Shown here: piece after piece, positions 56,277 through 64,000 of the stretch
Position numbering within the stretch: position 1 is the first letter of the stretch
Layout: every line of letters begins with the position of its first letter
NCBI GenBank assembly: GCA_009193035.1
Contig: SWDT01000017.1
Coordinates: 124,001 to 188,000, forward strand
Origin: Halicephalobus mephisto
Lineage: Eukaryota > Nematoda > Chromadorea > Rhabditida > Panagrolaimidae
DNA: 64,000 bases
Direction of reading: 5' to 3'
Notes under the pieces: model-generated
Seen by the model: only the letters and a program-made list of their open reading frames with translations
Database searches by the model: none
What the model was told of the DNA's origin: nothing
Made by a program: the position numbers and the translations under genes

Positions 56277-59200
56277 CTATTGAACTATTTGTTTAAATGG
56301 AGTAAGTTCCTGAGGCTTTCTTACTGCTGGTACACGGGGCAATGGTCGGAGGTTGATCCCTTTTGAAACGTCGAAAAAGTACTTTCTGGCCATGTTTTCC
56401 CAAAATGTATAGTGGATACCGAATGGATTTTTCATAATTCTTGGTTTTAGATTTAGATTGATATATGGAAATCTGGATTTTGTGCCGGAAGGAACGCGAA
56501 TTTGGTTTGTAGAAGGAATTCCAGTCTTAATGAAAGTGGAAAACATTTGGATTAAAATTTTTCGAATTTGTTCGTCTTCAGGAGTTTCCTCAAAACCGGC
56601 ATAAACGAAAGTTTTGAAAAGTGGATGGAGTTCGGCACCGTGAGGGGTTCCATGAATAGGGTACTCGGTTATTTCTAGGGGTTTTTCGTAACTGTAGACT
56701 TGGAAGTAGACAGGATAACCAGCGAGGGTCTTTAGACGGGCTTCTCTGACTGCTGGGAGATTAAATTGGAGATCGGAAAGAAGCTAAAATAAGAAATTAA
56801 TAATAATATTAAAAAAAGCTGCAAAAAAGTTACTTTAACGTGAATTTTCTGAAAAGTTTAGAAATTTAGGTAAAGAAGAGAGTGGGAACAGGGCGAGTCG
56901 ACTTTGGTAAAACCACCAGTTTTACCCTTTTTGAGTCTTCGCAGCTCCCTCCTCTGCGCGCGAATTCAAAAATTTAGATTTTTATAAAAATCAAAAACAA
57001 GCATTTTTAAAGCAATTGTCTTGGAAGGAGTTTCTTAAAAGGTTTCAGAACTCTCAAAACGAAATGAAAACGCAGGTTAATTTCCGAAAAATCAAAAGTT
57101 TTTCCAATTTTTAATTTTTTTGTTTTTTACGCGCGAATTTGAAAATTCATATATCGTTTTTAGAGTAGGATATTTTTAACAATAAAATTAAACTTACCTG
57201 AGTGAATCTAGTAAAATAAAAAAGATTATTAGGGTTCCGGGGGGCTCGGAAATCGGCGTAATGGGCGATGATTTCATTTCCGGCTTGTTTGGCTCGAGAT
57301 CCGAATTTCTGTCTTGTGGCCACGTGAGTTCTGATGAAATGTACCAGTTTTGCCCGGGAATAAGATTGGACTTCTTCGTCCGGGAGATTATATAACTTTT
57401 CTGCCGGCATTAATCCTAGTTGTTCATAAGCTAAAAAAATACAAAAATTACAAAATTTTTTTGAATAAAAAGTTTTAAAAATTTCCACAGAATTCTAAAA
57501 AATTGGGAATTTTTAATTTGAATTCGGGGAGATTCTGAAAATTCAAAGATTCTAGAAAACTAAAAAGTTTTGGAAGTTTCTACAGAATTTTAAAAAATTT
57601 GAGAATTTTTCATACAATTTTTAAAAATTTGAGTTTTCCACAGAATTTAAAAAATTGAGAATCTTTAACTTAAATTCTGGGAGATTCTGGAAAATCAAAC
57701 ATTCTAGAAAACTAAAAAGTTTCGGAATTTTCTACAGAATTTAAAAAATTGAGAATCTTTAACTTGAATTCTGGGAGATTCTGAAAAATCAAAGATTCTA
57801 GAAAATTAAAAAGTTTCGGAAATTTCTACAGAATTTTAAAAAATTTTAGAATTTTCCACAGAATTTTAAAAAATTTGAGTTTTCCACAGAATTTTTAAAA
57901 ATTGAGAATCTTTAACTTGAATTCTGGGAGATTCTGGAAAACTAAAAAGTTTCAGAAGTTTCTACGAGATTCTAAACAATTGGGAATCTTCAATTGGATT
58001 TTGGGAGGTTTTAGAAATTTCCACAGAACTCTAACTTATTGAAATAAAATATGAACTTACACCAGAACAAGCTGTCTTGACTAGTTACGGAGATCAAAGT
58101 CGGTCTTTTCGGAGCCTTCTTGATGGAATCATCGAAGTTCACTCCTCTCAGGAACTTTCCGTCGATTCTAGGATTCATATAAGCGAAATTAATATCTTGT
58201 TGGAAAAGTCCGATTCCGGCGGTTTTTTTCTGAATATCTTTCATGTTAAATTTTTTCAAACATTGCTTCAGATTCGCCGCGGCTGGGTTGCATCCGAGAT
58301 CCTTGGCTAATTTCGACGAAAATTGGACTACTTGGTTGCTTCTCGTCCAGGAAACGTAGACCGATCCGGAGAGCTCTATGGCTTGTTGGAAAAGCCTGTC
58401 CGTTTCCGAATTCAGCGACAGCCAGCTTACAGAAGCCGATCCCGCGGACTGGCCCATTAGAGTGACCTTATTAGGATCTCCGCCGAAATCCCTGGCGATC
58501 TGATTAATGACCTTAAGAGCCTGGACCTGATCCCAAAGTCCGAAATTTCCAGGAAGTCGAGAATCTCCAGAAGAAAAAAATCCTGATATATGAAAATTTA
58601 AAAAAAACCTATAAACAGCCTTAAAACACTCACCCCATGGACCCAATCGGTACTGGATTGAAACTACCATGATCTCTTCGGGGATAAAGTTGTCCGAAAT
58701 CGCCGTGTATCCGTAGTACTCGGAGCTGCCCATCATCCACCCGCCCCCGTGGATCCAGACGAGGATGGGGTAGCCATTGGGAGAACGACTCTGAAAAGGA
58801 TTGATTATTTATATTTAAAATTTTTAAATACAAAAATAGAAATAGAAAAAGCAGTAATTTTTTGAAATTTTCAAATTCGCGCGTAAAAAATAAAAAAATT
58901 AAAAATTGGAAAAACTTTTGATTTTTCGAAAATTAACTTGCGTTTTTATTTCGTTTCGAGAGTTCTGAAACCTTTTAAGAAACTCCTTCCAAGACAATTG
59001 CTTTAAAATGCTTGTTTTTGATTTTTATAAAAATCTAAATTTTTGAATTCGCGCGCGGAGGAGGGAGCTGCGAAGACTCAAAAAGGGTAAAACTGGTGGT
59101 TTTACCAAAGTCGACTCGCCCTGTTCCCACTCTCTTCTTTACCTAAATTTCTAAACTTTTCAGAAAATTCACGTTAAAGTAACTTTTTTGCAGCTTTTTT

Positions 59201-60021
59201 AATATTATTATTATTTATTTCGTAACTACATAAAACTACGAAATAACTATTATATAAAACCAAAATCTTTATTTAAATTATTTAAATTTTGAAAATTTCG
59301 TAGAATATTCGTTTTTAGTTTTGATTTTGTTACAGTAAATTTCACTTACCTTCCATTTGGGTCTGTAGAGGTTGAAATAAAGACAGTCTTCGCTGGCATC
59401 AGCCGCGAAAACAGGGTCGTGAACGGCGCAAGGCTTCGGGAAGCTGGTCGCATTCAGGATTCCTCTCCATGGATTCGACGGAACTGGTTTCTAAAATTCC
59501 AACATTTCAAAAAAAATTTAACTTATTTCTAATCAAAAACAAATTTTAACTTATTTCTAATCAGAAATAAATTTTAATCTATTTCTAATCAGAAATAAAT
59601 TTTTCTTTCTGAAACCTATTTGAAATTTTTTAATTTTCTTTCAAATTATTTATTTTTATATTTTTAAAATCTATACAAATTAAAATAACTAATTATTCAA
59701 AAAAAATTTTAAACATATTCAAAAATTTAAATAATTTTCTTTTTTAAAAAAATTTTAAATTTTACCTTTTTTAAGTAATTTTAAATTTCACTTTTTTAAT
59801 TAATTTTAAATTTTTTAATTTAGTTTTCTGAAATTTCGACTTACTTCGAATCTGAGGTTGTTCACGGGTGGCTTGGCATACGGTATTCCTAAAAATATCT
59901 CGGCCAGTTTTCCGCTCTCTGTCTCATAGTCGAATCCCTCCAGAATCCCGAATTTCGTCTTGACAGTAACTCCATCGACGGAAATTACGGTAAAACCGAA
60001 AATAATCCAGAAAAAAATCAT
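56277..60021 (-). CDS. Carboxylesterase, type B, secreted paralogue
   Basis: Six exons: 60021-59845, 59490-59350, 58790-58634, 58582-58061, 57430-57198 and 56783-56277, giving 578 residues. Signal peptide MIFFWIIFGFTVISVDG. Oxyanion hole HGGG (120-123), nucleophile elbow GQSAGS with Ser204, and His458 in GTPHGAEL are present. At the catalytic-acid position the sequence is SQDSL (Asp328), where esterase 1 has DQEGL (Glu325). Asp can serve in this fold but is unusual in type-B esterases. The C-terminus is KQIVQ, with no retention signal, so secretion is likely. Exon 58582-58061 corresponds to three exons of esterase 1. An acceptor-like CTCAG lies 16-18 nt before the ATG and may be a trans-splice site. 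A TGATAA site lies at 60261-60266. Confidence 0.94.
56798..57147 (+). repeat. Left copy of the intronic inverted repeat pair
   Basis: About 350 bp in intron 56784-57197 of esterase 2. It contains GCTGCAAAAAAGTTACTTTA, GGCGAGTCGACTTTGG, a small hairpin GGTAAAACCACCAGTTTTACC and CCTCTGCGCGCGAATTC. It is almost identical to the reverse complement of 58864-59215. Confidence 0.85.
57480..58015. repeat. Tandem array in esterase 2 intron
   Basis: About four to five units of 100-125 bp with GGGAGATTCTGGAAAATCAA, AGATTCTAGAAAACTAAAAA and GTTTCTACAGAATTTTAAAA between the exons at 57430 and 58061. Confidence 0.7.
58864..59215 (-). repeat. Right copy of the intronic inverted repeat pair
   Basis: Inverted copy of 56798-57147, lying in intron 58791-59349 of the same gene. 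The two differ at only a few bases over about 350 bp, which implies recent duplication or ongoing gene conversion. The element has no coding frame and is probably a non-autonomous mobile element. Confidence 0.85.
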
Positions 60022-60330
60022 TTTTGGAAGTTGACCTGAGACCGGCCTTTTGAACTCCTAAAACTGATCAGAAAAAATTTATTTTAAATCATCCCGCCTG
60101 GAAAACCCGTTTAAAAACGAAAATTTAGTGAAAGTGCGACATTCAGAAACTGGATTGCGCAATTATATCTAAAAAACCTGATTTATCCAAGGATGATCAG
60201 ATTTGCGTGAAGTCAATCCGCCCGATTTTACATCACAGGATATCTGGAAAATGTTCTAGTTTATCACATGGCCGATCAGGTTACAGGTCTTCATGGAAAA
60301 AATTTCAAGCATTCCGTCTAAGAAATTCAA
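60022..60330. other. Upstream region of esterase 2
   Basis: Mostly unique sequence with a CCTGAGACCGG stretch next to the start. TTATCA at 60261-60266 gives TGATAA on the gene's strand, about 240 bp upstream of the ATG, paralleling the site before esterase 1. No other feature is recognised. Confidence 0.35.
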
Positions 60331-60334
60331 AAAG

Positions 60335-60665
60335 CAACTTTAAAGAAAATTCCGAAATTTTTGGTCCCGACTGGAAAGTTCTAAAAATTCGTGTCGAGAC
60401 ACTTTTGGTGAATTTTATTTTAAATTTTTCTTTTTTTTAAAATATTATAATTAAAAATTCTCTAAAATAAAGAAAACTGAAATTTCGAAATTTTTGGTCC
60501 TGACTGGAAAGTTCTAAAAATTCGCGTCGAGACACTTTTTGTGGATTTTATTTAAAATTTTTCTTCTTTTTTTAATATTATAATTAAAAATTCTCTAAAA
60601 TAAAGAAAACTGAAATTCCGAAATCTTTGGTCCCGACTGGAAAGTTCTAAAAATTCTCTTCAAGA
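60335..60665. repeat. Three-copy tandem array, about 128-bp unit
   Basis: Units read AATTTTTGGTCCCGACTGGA, AAGTTCTAAAAATTCGYGTC and GAGACACTTTT, then an AT tail ending AAATAAAGAAAACTGAAATT. Both GGTCCCGACTGG and TCGTGTCGAGAC occur in each unit, in opposite orientations. 60670-61450 is AT-rich with no gene seen. Confidence 0.75.
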
Positions 60666-61469
60666 CTATTTTCGTAAAAAATTTCGTTTTTATAAGTGAT
60701 TTTTTGTTTGGCCTTGATAGTCTTAAAAAAATTGGAGTTTGTTTCGGACAAATTTTGCTTTCAATTTCGTTTTTATTTATCGCAAATCGTCATTAACAGA
60801 AACTACAATTTCCAGAGTTTTTCAAAATTAAAAAAAATATTTTTAATATTGGATTATAATTTTGTAAAAATTATATTATAAAAAATTAAAAACAATTTTT
60901 TTGAAAATTGTCCTCACAGGAATTTTTTGAATTATATTACTGTAGAAATTAAAAACAAAAATGTTTCAAAATGATCCTGACACGAATTTTTGACATTTTT
61001 TAGAATCCTACTGTAGAAATCAAAAATTTTGAATTTTTAAAATAAAAAATCTCAGATTTCTGAAAATTTCTTAAAAAATCTTAAAAATTCCAAATTTTGA
61101 AAATTTCTGAAAAATTCTGATTTCTGAAAATTTCTAAAAAATCCTAAAAATTTTTCAGAAAGAGGTTTGTGAGAATTCAGAAAGTTTCAGAATTTTTAAC
61201 TGGATTCTGGAAACCTGAATGGGGTTCTAGTATATATGAAAAGTCGGTTTTTGGTCATGATGACGACCTAGATGGCGAAGTCAGACCGATTTCCCCGAAT
61301 ACTCAAAGAATCGGATCAGAAAAAAATTACGTAAAAAAAGACAAAATTCGAACATAAACTACAAATTTGGGAGAATTTTACGGTCGAGAAATTCGGGGAC
61401 ATTTATTGTTTCAATTTAATATAAAATTTAAAAATTGTAATATTTAGAAAATACAAATTTTAACGAAGT

Positions 61470-61800
61470 GGTCCCGACACGAATTTTTTTTTAATTTTTG
61501 AATTTTTTATTTTAGATTATTGGAAAGTTTTCTGGGTATTGGGAAATTTCATAAAAGCGGTTTTTAATAAATTTAAAAATAAAAATATAAATTTTTACGA
61601 AATGGTCCCGACACGAATTTCTAAAATTTTTGAATTTTTTATTTTAGATGATTGGAAAGTTTTCTGGGTATTGGGAAGTTTCATAAAAATGATTTTTAAT
61701 AAATTTAAAAATAAAAATGTAAATTTTTACAAAGTGGTCCCGACACGAATTTCTCAAAAATTTTTGAATTTTTAATTTTAGATGATTCTAAGATTCTGGA
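61470..61800. repeat. Three-copy tandem array, about 130-bp unit
   Basis: Units read ARTGGTCCCGACACGAATTT, TTGGAAAGTTTTCTGGGTAT and TTTTTAATAAATTTAAAAAT. Repetition opens a spurious 78-codon plus frame. Confidence 0.75.
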
Positions 61801-61914
61801 AATTTCAATGGGATTTTAGTGAGATTAAATAAAAGTTATTTAAGTTTTAATTTCCTGTGACTTTCGTTAATTATTATAAAAAACAATAATTTTAAACTTG
61901 TCGCTTAAATTGAT

Positions 61915-62105
61915 TCAAGTACTCCCACCACGATTGGATGCTTTGTGTTCGTTTATTTCGTAATTTCTGTTCCGTATGTTTTTTTTACTTTTTATTTCTT
62001 TTATTTTTACAATTTTTATATAAACTTTACTTTATCAACTTGATTCCAAGTACTCCCACCGCGGTTGGATGCTTTGTATTCGTTTATTTCGTGATCTCCA
62101 TGTCC
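61915..62105. repeat. Direct duplication just upstream of SDE2
   Basis: AAGTACTCCCACCACGATTGGATGCTTTGT... at about 61917 recurs with slight change at about 62047 (CCGCGGTTGGATGCTTTGTA), each followed by TCGTTTATTTCGTRATYTC. The unit of about 60 bp is spaced about 125 bp apart. It may be a duplicated promoter or outron segment. Confidence 0.7.
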
Positions 62106-62152
62106 CGCGCGATTTTTACTTTTTATTTTTATTTTCGTTATTTTGCTGTATT

Positions 62153-62163
62153 TTTACTTTCAG
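62153..62163 (+). promoter_or_regulatory. Candidate trans-splice acceptor directly before the SDE2 ATG
   Basis: TTTTACTTTCAG ends at 62163, immediately before the ATG. A strong acceptor abutting a start codon, with no upstream donor exon, is characteristic of nematode spliced-leader addition. An upstream coding exon cannot be excluded. Confidence 0.5.
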
Positions 62164-63620
62164 ATGGACGAGATAATCAAGCCAGGTCGTTACTATGCTG
62201 GAAATGTCGAGTTTATGGATAAACTCCGGGATATCGATCCTAGTTTTTATTACATTGTTGTTGGAACGCGGACATTGAAATCCATTGACGAACTAGGTCC
62301 AGAGGATTTCTTCCAGCTCAATTTCCGATTACTTGGAGGTAAAGGTGGTTTTGGATCGTTGCTGAAGTCCTTCCGAATCCATAAAAGTGCAAATCAACTG
62401 ATGGCCAGGGATTTGACAGGAAGGCGATTGGCGGACGTCAGAGAAGAAGAACGGCTCAGAAGGTGGATTGCCAAGAAAGCCGAACGAGATGCAAAGAAGA
62501 AAAAGGAAAAGTGAGTTTTTTTTATATTCATATATAAACTAGATCTAGAAATTAAAAATAAGCAATTTCCCTTTATATTCATATGTAAACTAGATCTAAA
62601 AATTAAAAAGAAGCAATTTCCCTCCATATTTATACATAAATTAGACCTAAAAAGTGAAAATAAGCTATTTCTCTTTATGTTTATATATAGGGAAATATAA
62701 AACACCGTTTTCGGCAAGTCATTTCGGTGTTTGGTATAGTGTTTTTAATATTTATCGCTACTTTCATACATAATTCTTCACTCCGAAGATGCATGTAGTC
62801 TTTTATACCCCATTCAATCTTAATCTAGAAATTACCAGATTTATCAAGACAAAGCACTCTGGAAATTGATCAAGGTCATATAAAATTACGAAATAGCCAT
62901 ACCAAAAAACAAATTTTTGTCTAAATTACTTTGATTTCTAAGTTTTAATGTTGTGGTCATTTCAGAGAAGAGAAATTACTGAAATTGAAGAACGGAAGTA
63001 ATGTCAAATATCATTTCAAAGACAAAAAATACATGCGACAGAGGGATTTGCTCCTGGAACAGACAGAAGACGCCTTTGAAGCTGGTCTCAAGGCCGAAGA
63101 AGAGAAAAGCACATCTCCGGATTCTGGACAAGGATCGTCCAGCGCTACGGAAGTCGAGGAAAAAGATTCTGATATCGAGTTAGAAGGGGCGCTTCCATTG
63201 CCGAGTAAAAACAGAAAAAGAAAGATCATTGTAACAGAACCCAGAAAAAATATCGAAGAAAAAAAACTAAAAATTGTGGACAGTGAGCAGAAGCAGACTA
63301 GTGTGAAAGTTGTAATTCAGAAGCCTACAGTAGAGAAGGAACCTGAAGTAATTCCGAAGGTGGAACAGAAGAAATCGGGAGAAATGTCGAAAGTAGAACA
63401 GAAAGCTGTGGAAAAGAAGGATTTTCCACCTATTGACCTGGAACAGTATGCCGATGCTAAATCTTTGGAAGAACTAGGACTTGATCATTTGAAACACGCG
63501 TTGGAATCTAGAAACCTCAAATGTGGAGGATCCCTGGTTGAACGAGCTCAACGGTTGTTCTCAGTTAAAGGATTAACTCCTGATCAATATCCTAAGAAGA
63601 TCCGCGCGATGAAGAAATGA
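62164..63620 (+). CDS. sde2: SDE2 homologue (ubiquitin-fold precursor, SAP domain)
   Basis: Two exons, 62164-62510 and 62966-63620, giving 333 residues. Residues 1-59 match the N-terminal ubiquitin-like part, ending in LLGG directly before KGGFGSLL; SDE2 precursors are cleaved after this GG to free a C-terminal fragment starting with Lys. ARDLTGRRLADVREEERL and a Lys/Glu-rich stretch (about 75-135) follow. A low-complexity charged middle leads to the C-terminal SAP-like domain (about 280-320) with LGLDHLKHALESRNLKCGGS then LVERAQRLFSVKGL. In other eukaryotes SDE2 acts in pre-mRNA splicing and in replication-stress signalling in the nucleus. The ubiquitin-like part is about 20 residues shorter than in human SDE2, so a short upstream exon may be missing. 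The start was chosen because a consensus acceptor abuts this ATG. Confidence 0.93.
62520..62700. repeat. Three-copy repeat in the SDE2 intron
   Basis: About 55-bp units with TATTCATATATAAACTAGAT and AAGCAATTTCC. The rest of the intron (to 62965) is unique. Confidence 0.65.
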
Positions 63621-64000
63621 TTAATTTGTTATGTATTTGTTGTACAGTTTTTGATTGGTACTTGATGAAGTATTTTGGAGAATTTGATTGTATCATTGTG
63701 GGATTTCTGGAACCCGAGGTTTCAGGAGTGGAGGATTTCGGGAATCTGAACGAGATTCTGAAAACTTTCTAAATGATTTTAAGGGATTTTCTAAAAAATT
63801 TTAGATTTTTGAAAGTTTTAGAATATTACGGTAGATTTTGGAAGTTCTAGCATTTTCAAAAATGTTCTATTATGTTCTTAGATAATCTCTCAAAAACTTC
63901 TAAGGAATTCTAAGAAGTTTTTAGAATATTATGGTAGATCTTGGAAGATTTTAAGAAATTTCTAGTTTTCGAAAATTTCACAGGATCTTACTGGATTTTA
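63621..64000. other. 3' flank of SDE2, degenerate AT-rich sequence
   Basis: No canonical AATAAA is seen in the first 100 nt after the stop. Sequence after 63720 is made of TTTTAGAATATTAYGGTAGAT-like degenerate words resembling other filler in the window. No gene is seen before the window ends. Confidence 0.4.

Noticed and set aside
61539..61775. 78-codon plus frame upstream of SDE2
   Set aside because: Repeated peptide from a 130-bp tandem array.
1..64000. CRISPR array or bacterial operon interpretation of the many regular repeats
   Set aside because: Units are contiguous or AT-spaced without unique equal-length spacers, genes are multi-exon with GT..AG introns, and no bacterial signals were found; the DNA is a eukaryotic nuclear sequence.

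Overview
The window looks like a gene-containing segment of a nematode nuclear genome, most likely a rhabditid related to Caenorhabditis. The evidence is AT-rich sequence, many small exons with GT..AG introns (several only 37-55 nt), TTTCAG-type acceptors, candidate trans-splice acceptors just before start codons, and very frequent TACTGTAG-like and GGTCYCGACACGA-like words that I associate with Caenorhabditis DNA. The species cannot be named from the sequence alone. All gene models were assembled by hand from reading frame, splice sites and phase. Every internal junction listed keeps the reading frame.

Layout. 1-4.6 kb: tandem-repeat arrays and low-complexity DNA. 4.6-8.8 kb, minus: a complete 8-exon flavin-containing monooxygenase. 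9.3-10.1 kb, minus: a broken DDE-type transposase. 10.6-13.5 kb, plus: a single-pass membrane protein with a CUB-like ectodomain; one intron carries a 1.58-kb DNA transposon with about 280-300 bp terminal inverted repeats, tRNA-like sequence in both ends and a dead transposase inside. 14.0-16.3 kb, plus: a cysteine-rich, probably extracellular protein of unknown function. 16.4-36.2 kb, minus: one very large gene, 18 coding exons and about 2,358 residues, with EGF, IPT/TIG-like and cadherin-like segments, a furin-like site and a Ser/Thr/Pro-rich tail. Its introns are filled with different tandem-repeat families. 36.2-47.3 kb: an 11-kb gene-poor block of stacked tandem arrays, hairpin elements and a roughly 950-bp palindrome. 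47.4-52.9 kb, plus: a type-B carboxylesterase ending in KTEL. 53.1-56.2 kb, plus: the RbBP5/rbbp-5 homologue. 56.3-60.0 kb, minus: a second, paralogous carboxylesterase. 62.2-63.6 kb, plus: an SDE2 homologue.

How the genes relate. The two esterases are inverted paralogues flanking rbbp-5. Both have intact Ser and His catalytic residues, but they differ in the acid residue, the C-terminal tetrapeptide and intron content, which suggests one ER-retained and one secreted enzyme. rbbp-5 encodes a core subunit of H3K4 methyltransferase (COMPASS/MLL) complexes, and SDE2 is a ubiquitin-fold precursor linked to splicing and genome stability; both are housekeeping genes. The FMO and the esterases are small-molecule metabolism enzymes. 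Two convergent pairs (about 16.35 kb and about 56.2 kb) have nearly abutting stop codons and overlapping 3' ends. The most distinctive features are the tRNA-like transposon ends, an inverted repeat pair bracketing exons of the second esterase, and a window-wide superfamily of arrays built on a TGCNNGCAACATT core.
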